Below, piece by piece: positions 52,699-61,392 of a stretch of 64,000 nucleotides of DNA. Origin of the DNA: Micromonospora sp. NBC_00421 (GTDB lineage: Bacteria > Actinomycetota > Actinomycetes > Mycobacteriales > Micromonosporaceae). The DNA is taken from positions 4,778,001 through 4,842,000 of the forward strand of contig NZ_CP107929.1 of assembly GCF_036017915.1 (NCBI RefSeq), in the 5' to 3' direction. Both the position numbers and the translations under genes were made by a program. The notes under the pieces are model-generated. The model was not told the origin of the DNA and did no database searches. It saw only the letters and a list, made by a program, of their open reading frames with translations. The first letter of the stretch is position 1. Each line of letters starts with the position of its first letter.

Positions 52699-53484
52699 TC
52701 AGGAGGCCGCCGGCCCCTGCGCCGGGGTCGGGCTGCCGACCGGCTCGGGGGTCGACACGTCGGTCACCGGGCCGCTCGCGTCGATGTACGGCAGCGCGTA
52801 GAAGACCAGTTCCTGGCCCTTGTTGACCCAGGCGGGTACGCCGAGCGGCCGGTACCGGGGGTTGACCTCGACGTTGGTCTTGTCGGCCTGCTCCTCCAGC
52901 GCGGCGCTCAACGCGGAGGCGCTGCGGACGAAACCGCCGTCACCGAAGAGCTTCCGCACCTCGGCCACCGACAGGCCCGGCTCGATGCCACCGGTCTTCT
53001 CGATCGCGTGGTAGACCGCCATCACCGACTCGTCGCTCAGGTCGGCCGGCGGCAGCTGCTGACTGAGTACGGCGAACAGGTCCGCCCACTCGCCCCAGAG
53101 CTTGGCGAACTCGGCCTGCGGCGGCATCTGGAGCTGCTCGGCCAACTGGTCGGGGGTGATCTGGTCGGGCACCTGGAGGTTCTTCTCCGCCGCGACCCGC
53201 TTGCCCAGGTCGATGCTGACCAGCAGGTTCACCACGTCCTGCCGGGTCACCCCGGCGCGCAGCTGCTCGGGGCCGGGGGTCTGGCCGGACTGGGTCGCGC
53301 CCTGGCGCACCGCCTCGGCGTACTTCGTCTGGGCGTCGGTGTAGATCGCGTCCACCCGGGCGACCGAGTAGCGACTGTCGCCGATGTATGCGGCCACATC
53401 CGGAGATGCCTTGCCGCAGGCGGAGAGGGAGAGGACACCCAGGGCCGCGACGCTGGCGGCGGCGATGAGACGGCGTGCACGCAT
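52699..53484 (-). CDS. Lipoprotein of the SurA N-terminal type
   Basis: A 261-residue exported protein with signal RRLIAAASVAALGVLSLSAC; the lipobox LSAC gives Cys23. The mature region is mostly helical (YSVARVDAIYTDAQTKYAEA, VTRQDVVNLLVSIDLGKRVA), resembling the SurA-like chaperone N-domain without a PPIase domain, and ends in a Pro/Thr/Ser tail. It probably assists envelope protein folding; this is inference. The ATG at 53484 has no strong ribosome site. Between mfd and mazG. Confidence 0.85.
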   Translation of the reverse strand: MRARRLIAAASVAALGVLSLSACGKASPDVAAYIGDSRYSVARVDAIYTDAQTKYAEAVRQGATQSGQTPGPEQLRAGVTRQDVVNLLVSIDLGKRVAAEKNLQVPDQITPDQLAEQLQMPPQAEFAKLWGEWADLFAVLSQQLPPADLSDESVMAVYHAIEKTGGIEPGLSVAEVRKLFGDGGFVRSASALSAALEEQADKTNVEVNPRYRPLGVPAWVNKGQELVFYALPYIDASGPVTDVSTPEPVGSPTPAQGPAAS

Positions 53485-53613
53485 GACTGTCACTCTCTCA
53501 TGCCTGCCTGTGTACGGTGACGCCGCCCACCGCGACCTGCGGCCCCACCCCGCGCTCCGCGCCATTCGGTACGCGCGCCCACGCGCCGTGCCGTCCGGCG
53601 GGCGGCAGCCCGG

Positions 53614-56600
53614 TCATGCCCGCGCTCCGGCGAGTGCGGCCGGCTCGCCGAGGACGTCGGAGAGGAGTTGGGCGCACCACTCCAGCAGCGCCTGGTCCCG
53701 CAACGGCTCGCCGCCGATCCGGCGGGTGCTCGGCCGGGGCACGCTGACCTGGTCGGTGGCCGGCTTGTAGACCGAGTCCGGGTGGTAGCGCTTGAGCCGC
53801 AACTGCTTCGAGTCGGGCAGCGGCAGCGGCCCGAACCGCAGGTGCTTGCCCTGCATGCTGACGTCGGTCAGGCCGTAGCGGCGGGCCAGCAGCCGGAACC
53901 GGGCCACCGCGACCAGGTTCTGCACCGGGGCGGGCGGCTCGCCGTACCGGTCGGTCATCTCGGCCACCACCTCGCGCAGCCGCTCGTCGTCGCGCGCCTC
54001 GGCGAGCTTGCGGTACATCTCGAGGCGCAGCCGTTCCACCCCGACGTAGTCGAGCGGCAGGTGCGCGTCGATCGGGAGGTCGATGCGGACGTCGGTCTCC
54101 TCCTCGGTGCTCTCGCCCTTGAACGCCGACACCGCCTCGCCGACCATCCGGACGTACAGGTCGAAACCGACGCCCTCGATGTGCCCGGACTGCTCACCGC
54201 CGAGCAGGTTGCCGGCGCCCCGGATCTCCAGGTCCTTCATCGCCACGTACATGCCCGCGCCCAGCTCGGTGTGCTGGGCGATGGTGGCCAGCCGCTCGTG
54301 GGCGTGCTCGGTGAGCGGCTTCTCCGGCGGATAGAGGAAGTACGCGTACGCCCGCTCACGGCCCCGGCCCACCCGACCCCGGATCTGGTGCAACTGGGCC
54401 AGGCCGAGCAGGTCGGCCCGCTCCACGATCAACGTGTTGGCGTTCGGGATGTCGATGCCGGACTCCACGATGGTGGTGCAGACCAGCACGTCGAACTCCT
54501 TCTCCCAGAAGCCGACCATCACCTTCTCCAGCGCCTCCTCGCCCATCTGCCCGTGCGCCACCGCCACCCGCGCCTCGGGCACCAGCTCGCGCAGCTTCCG
54601 GGCGGTCCGGTCGATCGACTCGACCCGGTTGTGCAGGTAGAAGACCTGCCCGTCGCGGAGCAGCTCACGGTGGATGGACGCGGCCACCTGCCGGTCGTCG
54701 TACGACCCGACGAAGGTCAGCACCGGGTGCCGCTCCTCGGGCGGGGTGGCGATCGTCGACATCTCCCGGATGCCGGTGATCGCCATCTCCAGCGTCCGCG
54801 GGATCGGGGTGGCCGACATGCTCAGCACGTCGACCGAGGCGCGCAGCGTCTTCAGGTGTTCCTTGTGCTCGACCCCGAAGCGCTGCTCCTCGTCGATGAC
54901 CACCATGCCGAGTTGCTTGAACCGGGTGGCCGTCTGGAGCAGCCGGTGGGTGCCGATGACGATGTCGACGGTGCCGTCGGCGACCATCTCCAGCGTCCGC
55001 TCGCTCTCCTTGGCGGTCTGGAAGCGGGAGAGCTGCCGGATGGTCACCGGGAACTGGTTCATCCGCTCGGCGAACGTGTTGTAGTGCTGCTGCACCAGCA
55101 ACGTAGTCGGCACCAGCACGGCCACCTGCTTGCCGTCCTGCACCGCCTTGAACGCCGCGCGTACCGCGATCTCGGTCTTGCCGTACCCGACGTCGCCGCA
55201 GATCAGCCGGTCCATCGGGACGGTCTGCTCCATGTCCCGCTTGACCTCCTCGATGGCGGCCAACTGGTCGGGCGTCTCCTGCCAGGGGAAGGCGTCCTCC
55301 AGCTCCCGCTGCCACGGGCTGTCCGGGGCGAACGCATGCCCCTTGGACGCCTTCCGGGCGGCGTAGAGCTGGATGAGCTGGGCGGCGATCTCGCGGACCG
55401 CCTTGCGGGCGCGGGCCTTGGACTTCTGCCAGTCCGAGCCGCCCATCTTGTGCAGGGTGGGCTGCTCACCGCCGACGTACCGGGACAGCTGGTCGAGCTG
55501 GTCGGTGGGGACGAAGAGCCGGTCACCGGGCTGGCCGCGCTTGCTCGCCGCGTACTCGATGACCAGGTACTCCCGGGACGCGCCGTTGACGGTGCGCTGC
55601 ACCAGCTCGACGTACCGGCCGATGCCGTGCTGCTCGTGCACGACGAAGTCGCCGGCCTTCAGCTCGAGCGGGTCGATGGTGTTGCGCCGCCGGCTCGGCA
55701 TCTTGCGCATGTCCCGGGTGGAGGTGCCCCGGCCACCGCTGACGTCGTTGCCGGTGAGCAGCACGAACCGCGACGCCTCGTCGACGAAGCCGGCGGTCAG
55801 GCAGCCGCAGGAGACCAGCACCTCGCCGGGTGCCGGCGCGGCCGGCACCTGCTCGGTGAACCGGGCGCCCAGGCCCGCGTCGCGGAGCACCTCGACGGCC
55901 CGCTGGGCGGGGCCGTGCCCCTCGAAGACCAGCGCGACCGACCAGCCCTCGCCGGTCCAGCGCCTGACGTCGTCCACCACTCGGTCGGTCTCGCCGTGGT
56001 AGAGCGGGGCGGGCTGGGCGGCCAGGCTCACCGCGATCGCGTCGTCGGGGGTGACGTCCACCTCGGCCGGTGCGTCCTCCCAGGGTTGCCGGGCGGGGGT
56101 GGCGGCGTCCGCCTCGACCAGCCCGAACGGGGCGAGCGTCCACCAGGGCTGACGCCGGGCGCGGGCGGTGGCGCGTACCTCGGCCAGGGACTTGAAGGCG
56201 GCGGCGCCGAGGTCCACCGGGGCCTGGCCGCCGACGGCGGCCGCGGCCCAGCTCGCCTGGAGAAATTCCTCCGAGGTACGCACCAGGTCGTGCGCCCGGG
56301 TGCGGATCCGCTCCGGGTCGCAGAGCAGCACGTGGGTGCCGGCCGGCATGGTGTCCACGAGCAGTTCCAGGCTCTCGTCGCCGAGCAGCGCCGGGACCAG
56401 CGACTCCATCCCCTCGACCGGGATGCCCTCGGCCAGCTTGTCGAGGATCTCGGCCAGCTCCGGGTGCTCTCCGGCGAGCGCGGCGGCCCGCTTCCGCACG
56501 CCCGGGGTGAGCAGCAGTTCCCGGCAGGGCGGCGCCCAGAGCATCGGCGTGCCCTCGATGGTCCGCTGGTCGGCGACGGCGAAGGTGCGGATCTCCTCCA

Positions 56601-57252
56601 CCTCGTCGCCCCAGAACTCGACCCGCGACGGGTGCTCGTCGGTGGGCGGGAAGACGTCCAGGATGCCGCCCCGGACGGCGTACTCGCCGCGCTTGGTGAC
56701 CAGGTCCACCCGCGCGTACGCCATGTCGGTCAGCTGCCTGGCGATCTCTTCGAGATCAGCCTCCTCGCCGGCGGCGAGCCGGACCGGCTCCAGGTCGCCG
56801 AGCCCCTTGAGCTGTGGTTGGAGCAGAGACCGGACGGGTGCCACCACGACCCGCAGCGGGCCGGTGCGGCCGTGTGCGTCGGCGGACTCCGGATGCGCGA
56901 GCCGGCGCAGCACGGCCAGCCGTCGGCCGACCGTGTCGGAGCGGGGCGAGAGCCGCTCGTGCGGCAGCGTCTCCCAGGACGGGAAGACCGCGACCTGCTC
57001 CGGCGGGAGCAGGCTGCCCAGCGCGGAGGCGAGGTCGTCGGCCTCCCGGCTGGTGGCGGTCACCGCGAGAACCGGTCGTCCCGCCCCACCGGCCGGCTCG
57101 TCGACGGCGACCGCGGCGACCGCGAACGGGCGCAGCGCGGCCGGGGCGGTCAGGTCCAGGCCGTCCACCTGGGCCGCGCCGGAGCGGGCCAGGTCACGCG
57201 CCCGGGCCAGCCCTGGATCGGCCAGGGCGGCGGCGAAGAGTCCGGTGAGCAT
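53614..57252 (-). CDS. mfd: Transcription-repair coupling factor
   Basis: A 1212-residue SF2 translocase that dislodges RNA polymerase stalled at lesions and recruits UvrA. Domains in order: UvrB-homology N-terminus (about 1-400; PSWETLPHERLSPRSD), the polymerase-interaction segment (DFVVHEQHGIGRYVEL), the RecG-like motor with Walker A LICGDVGYGKTEIAVR (about 685), DEEQ box MVVIDEEQRFGVEH and GRVGRGRERAYAYFLY, and the C-terminal D7 domain. Length is standard. The ATG at 57252 gives MLTGLFAAALADPGL. First gene of mfd-lipoprotein-mazG. Confidence 0.97.
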   Translation of the reverse strand: MLTGLFAAALADPGLARARDLARSGAAQVDGLDLTAPAALRPFAVAAVAVDEPAGGAGRPVLAVTATSREADDLASALGSLLPPEQVAVFPSWETLPHERLSPRSDTVGRRLAVLRRLAHPESADAHGRTGPLRVVVAPVRSLLQPQLKGLGDLEPVRLAAGEEADLEEIARQLTDMAYARVDLVTKRGEYAVRGGILDVFPPTDEHPSRVEFWGDEVEEIRTFAVADQRTIEGTPMLWAPPCRELLLTPGVRKRAAALAGEHPELAEILDKLAEGIPVEGMESLVPALLGDESLELLVDTMPAGTHVLLCDPERIRTRAHDLVRTSEEFLQASWAAAAVGGQAPVDLGAAAFKSLAEVRATARARRQPWWTLAPFGLVEADAATPARQPWEDAPAEVDVTPDDAIAVSLAAQPAPLYHGETDRVVDDVRRWTGEGWSVALVFEGHGPAQRAVEVLRDAGLGARFTEQVPAAPAPGEVLVSCGCLTAGFVDEASRFVLLTGNDVSGGRGTSTRDMRKMPSRRRNTIDPLELKAGDFVVHEQHGIGRYVELVQRTVNGASREYLVIEYAASKRGQPGDRLFVPTDQLDQLSRYVGGEQPTLHKMGGSDWQKSKARARKAVREIAAQLIQLYAARKASKGHAFAPDSPWQRELEDAFPWQETPDQLAAIEEVKRDMEQTVPMDRLICGDVGYGKTEIAVRAAFKAVQDGKQVAVLVPTTLLVQQHYNTFAERMNQFPVTIRQLSRFQTAKESERTLEMVADGTVDIVIGTHRLLQTATRFKQLGMVVIDEEQRFGVEHKEHLKTLRASVDVLSMSATPIPRTLEMAITGIREMSTIATPPEERHPVLTFVGSYDDRQVAASIHRELLRDGQVFYLHNRVESIDRTARKLRELVPEARVAVAHGQMGEEALEKVMVGFWEKEFDVLVCTTIVESGIDIPNANTLIVERADLLGLAQLHQIRGRVGRGRERAYAYFLYPPEKPLTEHAHERLATIAQHTELGAGMYVAMKDLEIRGAGNLLGGEQSGHIEGVGFDLYVRMVGEAVSAFKGESTEEETDVRIDLPIDAHLPLDYVGVERLRLEMYRKLAEARDDERLREVVAEMTDRYGEPPAPVQNLVAVARFRLLARRYGLTDVSMQGKHLRFGPLPLPDSKQLRLKRYHPDSVYKPATDQVSVPRPSTRRIGGEPLRDQALLEWCAQLLSDVLGEPAALAGARA

Positions 57253-57386
57253 GCGAGATCAACTCCGAGACGGGCACGACGATCACCCCGCGCCCGGTCT
57301 GGACGGGGGGTCTACGGATTCGACACTATCTCTTACGGGAGACGATCGGCCGCCATGCTGATCGGCGAGCACCTGGGGGGAACCTG

Positions 57387-58295
57387 ATGCCCGAGGGAAC
57401 CGGCAGCGATCCGCGCCGCAAGACCACGCCCGCCCGCTGGCGGGTGCTCGGCCACCCGGACGGGATCCTCGTCTACCAGGGCCAGTGCATGGTCGAGAAC
57501 CACGACTGGTCGGAGACCGTCACCGACGACAGGTACAGGGTGGTGCTGGGCCGCTCCGGCGCGTCCCACTACCGGATCAACGGCCGCTCGGTGCTCGTCG
57601 ACCCCACCTCGGTAGTGATCACCCGGCCCGGTGACGAGCAGGCGGCGGCGCACCCGTACGGCTGCGGTGACTCGTTCACCAGCCTGGAGATCGACCCGGA
57701 GGTGCTGGCGGACCGGCCGGACGGGGACCGCTGGCTCGACCGGTCCGGCTGGGACGGCCACTCGGACGCCTCCCTGGACCTGGCGCACCGGTTGCTGGTG
57801 GCGGAGTCCCTGCGCGGGCTGGACCGGTTCGAGATGGCCGAGCGGCTGCACCGGTTCCTCGGCCGCTTGCTCCAGCACAGCGCCCTGGCCGGGGACGACG
57901 AAGGGGCCGAGATCGACCGCGCGGTACGGCGGCGACCGGCGACCATGGCCGCTCACCGGCACCTCGCCGACCGGGCCCGCGAGGTGCTGGCCACCTCGGA
58001 CTTCACCCTGGGCCTGGCCGAGGTCGCCCGTGCGGTGGGTGCCTCGCCGCACCACCTCAGCCGGGTCTTCCAGCGGGTCACCGGCAGCAGCCTCACCGCC
58101 TACCGGAACCGACTCCGGGTCCGGGCGGTGCTGGACACCCTCGCCGAGCCGGATGGTCCGCCGCTGGGCCGGCTGGCCAGCGACTACGGCTTCACCGACC
58201 AGGCGCACCTGACCCGGGTGGTCCGGGAGCAGGTCGGCCATCCGCCGGCCAGACTGCGCAAGCTGCTCGTCCCGAAGCGACCGGCCGCCGACTGA
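57387..58295 (+). CDS. AraC-family transcriptional regulator
   Basis: A 302-residue regulator. The N-terminal domain is a cupin-like sensor (GRSGASHYRINGRSVLVDPT), and the C-terminal 100 residues hold the two HTH motifs: LGLAEVARAVGASPHHLSRV and GRLASDYGFTDQAHLTRVVR, followed by PPARLRKLL. The ligand is unknown. The ATG at 57387 follows GGGGGAACC. It is divergent from mfd. The cyclase gene downstream is separated by strong hairpins, so it is not clearly a target. Confidence 0.92.
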   Translation: MPEGTGSDPRRKTTPARWRVLGHPDGILVYQGQCMVENHDWSETVTDDRYRVVLGRSGASHYRINGRSVLVDPTSVVITRPGDEQAAAHPYGCGDSFTSLEIDPEVLADRPDGDRWLDRSGWDGHSDASLDLAHRLLVAESLRGLDRFEMAERLHRFLGRLLQHSALAGDDEGAEIDRAVRRRPATMAAHRHLADRAREVLATSDFTLGLAEVARAVGASPHHLSRVFQRVTGSSLTAYRNRLRVRAVLDTLAEPDGPPLGRLASDYGFTDQAHLTRVVREQVGHPPARLRKLLVPKRPAAD

Positions 58296-58468
58296 CCGCC
58301 CATCCGAGCACATTTTTACAAGAACGAAGGCCACTCCGAAGGCGAGGATTGATCGCGTCAGCCCGGAACGGTCGCCGGATAGGCGGCCGGACGGGGGCAC
58401 GCGGGCCCGCTCGGGGGGGCCCGACACCCCCCCCGCCGGGCCCCGGGTGGCCCACCTCGTGGCAACCC

Positions 58469-58504
58469 CGAAGGTGCCGTGCAGCCCCCTGCACGGCACC
58501 TTCG
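58469..58504 (+). terminator. 16-bp perfect hairpin between the AraC and cyclase genes
   Basis: CGAAGGTGCCGTGCAG (58469-58484) pairs with 58489-58504 across CCCC and is followed by pyrimidines (CCCTTCTCC). It is preceded by a G/C run (58410-58445, GGGGGGGCCCG ... CCCCGGG) that can also fold. The rest of the 58296-58574 spacer shows no gene. Confidence 0.8.
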
Positions 58505-58574
58505 CCCTTCTCCGCCCACGCCGGGCCGTCGGACGGATCTTGACCGGGTACGCCGGGCATGGTGCGGTGAAGCC

Positions 58575-59483
58575 ATGACGAGGCAGCACCGGGCGCAGTT
58601 CGACGCGGAGATCACCTTCGCCAACGGTGGCGGGTTGCGGACCGAGGGTTTCCGGCTGGACATCCCCGACCCGGACATCACGGACGACGCCCTTGCCACC
58701 CTCCTGGTCCGGCACCTCGGGCTGCTCATGGTGGCCGAGGTGCGGATCAGCGGAAAGACGATCATCGAGGAAGCGCACCAGGGCGGCCGGGGCGTGGCCA
58801 CCGCCACCGGTCGGCGGCGGCTGGTCGAGTTGAGCCACCTGGTCACCGACGGGATGACCACCCTGCCCGGCTGGCCCGTCCCGAGGATCACCGACTGGCT
58901 GACCAGGGAGGCGTCCCGGGCGAACTACGCCCCGGGCGTCGAGTTCCACGTCGCCCGGATCGACATGATCGCCAACACCGGCACCTATCTGGACGCCCCC
59001 GCCCACCGCTGGGCCGACGGGGCCGACCTGGCCGGCGTGCCGCTGGACCGCCTCGCCGACCTGCCCGGGGTGCTGGTCCGGGTGCCGGCCGGCACCCGCG
59101 CGGTGGACCCGCTGCTGCTGGCCCCGTACGAGGTGGCCGGGCGCGCGGTGCTGCTGCACACGGGTTGGGACGTGCACTTCGGCACCGACCGGTACCCGGC
59201 CCCCGACGCTCCCTACCTGACCGGGGCCGGCGCGCAGTGGCTGGTCGAGGCGGGTGCCGCCCTGGTCGGCATCGACTCGATCAACATCGACGACATGAGC
59301 CCGGCCGCCGCCGGTGAACGGCCGACGCACAGCGCGTTGCTGGCCGCCGGCATCCCGATCGTGGAGCACCTGACCGGCCTGGACGCGCTGCCCCCGACCG
59401 GTTTCCGGTTCACCGCCGCCCCGCCCCGGGTGGCCGGCATGGGCACCTTCCCGGTCCGTGCCTTCGCCACGATCGACGATTGA
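58575..59483 (+). CDS. Cyclase family protein (kynurenine formamidase-like fold) with N-terminal extra domain
   Basis: A 302-residue protein. Residues 1-78 form a separate small beta-rich domain (RLDIPDPDITDDALATLLVR, RISGKTIIEEAH). The cyclase domain starts at LVELSHLVTDGMTTLPGWP. The usual metal motif HxGTHxDxPxH reads NTGTYLDAPAHRW, so two of the expected histidines are Asn and Tyr while Asp and the last His remain; other members share an NTGTY version, as I recall, so this is a subfamily and not decay. Reaction unknown. The ATG at 58575 is preceded by a weak site. Confidence 0.85.
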   Translation: MTRQHRAQFDAEITFANGGGLRTEGFRLDIPDPDITDDALATLLVRHLGLLMVAEVRISGKTIIEEAHQGGRGVATATGRRRLVELSHLVTDGMTTLPGWPVPRITDWLTREASRANYAPGVEFHVARIDMIANTGTYLDAPAHRWADGADLAGVPLDRLADLPGVLVRVPAGTRAVDPLLLAPYEVAGRAVLLHTGWDVHFGTDRYPAPDAPYLTGAGAQWLVEAGAALVGIDSINIDDMSPAAAGERPTHSALLAAGIPIVEHLTGLDALPPTGFRFTAAPPRVAGMGTFPVRAFATIDD

Positions 59484-59534
59484 ACAGCCGCCTACTCGCC
59501 GATCCGGCGTCGATCGTGGCGGGTCGGTAGGCGC

Positions 59535-59843
59535 TCAGGCGGCTCGGGCCGTGCCCGGATCTAGCCGGCTCACCAGCCGTCGGGACAGGTGGGCCAACGC
59601 ACGCGACTGCGCCAGGTCGATCGGCCACCGTTCGACGTCGGAGCCGGCGGAGAGCTCCAGCAACAGGCCGGACGGCGGGGTCGGACCGACGTCCATCCGC
59701 CACAGGCCGACCCTGACCTGGATCACCTCGTCGCCCCGGACGGCCGTGCCGATGAGCCGGGACAGGTGCAGATCGTTCGACCCGGCGCAGGTGGGGCCGG
59801 GCAGACACCAAGGTGGATGAACGGGGTTCGGTAGGTTACTCAT
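59535..59843 (-). CDS. DUF6907-like small protein
   Basis: A 102-residue protein beginning MSNLPNPVHPPWCLPGPTCA, with the HPPWC ... C ... H pattern of DUF6907, a small probably metal-binding family of actinobacteria, followed by a beta-rich body and a helical end (SRALAHLSRRLVSRLDPG). The ATG at 59843 is preceded by AAAGGA at long spacing. It is transcribed divergently from the mini-GntR gene, sharing the repeat-rich spacer, which suggests co-regulation. Function unknown. Confidence 0.75.
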   Translation of the reverse strand: MSNLPNPVHPPWCLPGPTCAGSNDLHLSRLIGTAVRGDEVIQVRVGLWRMDVGPTPPSGLLLELSAGSDVERWPIDLAQSRALAHLSRRLVSRLDPGTARAA

Positions 59844-59955
59844 GGGCCAGGGTCGTCCTTTCCTGGTCAAGGCCCGGGGAGCGGAGTGCCAGCTCCACCC
59901 CGGGCCGCCCTGTTGGTGATGCTCAACCGGTTGCGAGCCAGGTGAGCGAAGTCAG

Positions 59956-60013
59956 TTTATAGCTGAGCGTCGACATTGTCGACACTGTCGACGTTATAGA
60001 CGCTGTCAACTTG
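59956..60013. promoter_or_regulatory. Array of 9-bp operator-like repeats between DUF6907 and GntR genes
   Basis: Five successive nonamers, GTCGACATT, GTCGACACT, GTCGACGTT, ATAGACGCT and GTCAACTTG (59969-60013), contain overlapping TGTCGAC half-sites. TTTATAG and GTTATAG (59956 and 59994) look like -10 elements for the two directions. This is the most A/T-rich part of the spacer. It is probably bound by the GntR protein encoded 38 bp downstream. Confidence 0.6.
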
Positions 60014-60050
60014 TGGTGATCTACTTGGCTCTGCGAGCCAGGGAGACACC

Positions 60051-60275
60051 ATGAACACGCCTAAATACGAGCAGGTGGCGTCAGCCATCCGCGATCAGAT
60101 CCACGCCGGAAAGCTGAGACCGGGTGATCAGCTACCCACGACCAAGGGCCTCATCGAGACATATGGCGTCTCCTACGGCTCGGTCCGAACCGCCCTGCTC
60201 ATCCTCAAGGCCGAAGGGCTGATCGAGGGAAGACAGGGCGAGGGCGTCTACGTCCGGGACCCAGGCGCTCAGTAG
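60051..60275 (+). CDS. Stand-alone GntR-type winged-helix protein
   Basis: A 74-residue protein that is only the GntR DNA-binding domain: EQVASAIRDQIHAGKLRPGD, LPTTKGLIETYGVSYGSVRT, LLILKAEGLIEGRQGEGVYV. It has no effector-binding domain, so it is either constitutive or regulated by a partner such as the divergent DUF6907 protein. The ATG at 60051 has GGGAGA upstream. Its 3' end overlaps the convergent S66 peptidase gene by 7 bp. Such mini-GntR genes are common near accessory loci in actinomycetes. Confidence 0.88.
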   Translation: MNTPKYEQVASAIRDQIHAGKLRPGDQLPTTKGLIETYGVSYGSVRTALLILKAEGLIEGRQGEGVYVRDPGAQ

Positions 60276-61309
60276 CGCACCATAATTCGGCGTTCGATCG
60301 CGTCGACCACGATCTCCCCGCCGTACGGGATGATCAACTGCGGGTCGGTGTGACCCAGGTCGACGTCGAAGACCACCACCGGATCCGGGTGGTAGGCGGC
60401 CAGCGCCCGGGTGACGGCGGCCCGCTGGGCGGCGGCCCAGGCCAACCGGTCGGCCAGCGGCAACGGACGGGCGAAGTCCCACGCCTTCGGGCGGCCGACC
60501 ACGATCGCCGGGAACCCGCCGAGCAGCCCCCGCTCCCCCATGTTGCGCAGCATCCGGAACACCTCCCGGGCGTCGGGGAGTTCGTTGGAGGTCTCGACGA
60601 CGAGCACCGAGCCGGCCAGTTCGGCGGCCGACGGGACCCGGTCGGCGGCCATCAGCCAGTGCAGGATCTCCAGGCAGCCACCCCAGGTGCGGCCCCGCAC
60701 CACTGTCGACGGCCCCTGCCAGCGCCAGCCGGTGCCGGGGAACATCACCGGTTCCCGGGTCAGCGAGGCGGGATCCCGCCAGTCGCCCGGCTCGTCACCC
60801 CACTCCGGCGCGGGGGTCAGCTCGTACCAGTCGGAGGTGAACAGGGCGGCGCGCAGCGAGTCGAAGGTCAGCGGGTGCGGTGCGCCGGGTCGGCCGAGGT
60901 GCACCAGCACCGAGCCGCCGTGGTAGGACACCATCCCCAGCCGGTAGAGGTGGTTGAGGACGTTGGTGTTGTCCGAGTAGCCGAAGTACGGCTTCGGGTT
61001 GGCCCGCAGCACCGCGTCGTCCAGGTGCGGGGTGACGGTGATCAGGTCGTCCCCGCCGACGGTGGCGAGCACGGCGTTGATCGTCGGGTCGGCGAAGGCG
61101 GCGGTCAGGTCACGCGCCCGGTCCCGGGGGGCGGCCCGGGACTGCCGGGTGGTCGGATACTCCACCGGCTCCAGGCCGAACTCCTCGCGGAGCCGGCGCA
61201 GGCCCAGCTCGTACACGTGCGGGAAGAGTGCCGGCAGACCGGCGGAGGGTGAGACCACCGCGACCCGGTCGCCCGGCTTCGGCTTGATGGGGTACGCGGG
61301 AGACGCCAC
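60269..61309 (-). CDS. S66 (LD-carboxypeptidase / MccF-like) peptidase
   Basis: A 346-residue serine peptidase of family S66. The nucleophile is in YFGYSDNTN (about residue 113), the glutamate in LVVETSNELPD (about 247) and the histidine in DLGHTDPQ near the C-terminus, giving a complete Ser-Glu-His triad. Members are LD-carboxypeptidases of peptidoglycan recycling or MccF-type enzymes that cleave toxic aminoacyl-nucleotides; the length and VSYHGGSVLVHLG segment lean toward the MccF branch. Start GTG at 61309. Confidence 0.9.
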   Translation of the reverse strand: MASPAYPIKPKPGDRVAVVSPSAGLPALFPHVYELGLRRLREEFGLEPVEYPTTRQSRAAPRDRARDLTAAFADPTINAVLATVGGDDLITVTPHLDDAVLRANPKPYFGYSDNTNVLNHLYRLGMVSYHGGSVLVHLGRPGAPHPLTFDSLRAALFTSDWYELTPAPEWGDEPGDWRDPASLTREPVMFPGTGWRWQGPSTVVRGRTWGGCLEILHWLMAADRVPSAAELAGSVLVVETSNELPDAREVFRMLRNMGERGLLGGFPAIVVGRPKAWDFARPLPLADRLAWAAAQRAAVTRALAAYHPDPVVVFDVDLGHTDPQLIIPYGGEIVVDAIERRIMVRY

Positions 61310-61380
61310 GACCGGAACCTACCGCCCACCACCAGCGGATTTCACCCGACGAAACCCCTCAGGCCGGGCATTACGGGCCA

Positions 61381-61392
61381 TAGGCTTGGCCG
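61381..61392 (+). promoter_or_regulatory. Possible -10 for a leaderless message
   Basis: TAGGCT (61381-61386) fits TANNNT and ends 6 bp before the GTG at 61393, with no ribosome site between. A start of transcription at the GTG would give a leaderless mRNA. No convincing -35. Confidence 0.35.

Noticed and set aside
53668..57387. Plus-strand frame of more than 1200 codons opposite mfd
   Set aside because: A mirror frame of the mfd coding sequence. Mfd has all helicase motifs; the antisense product has none.
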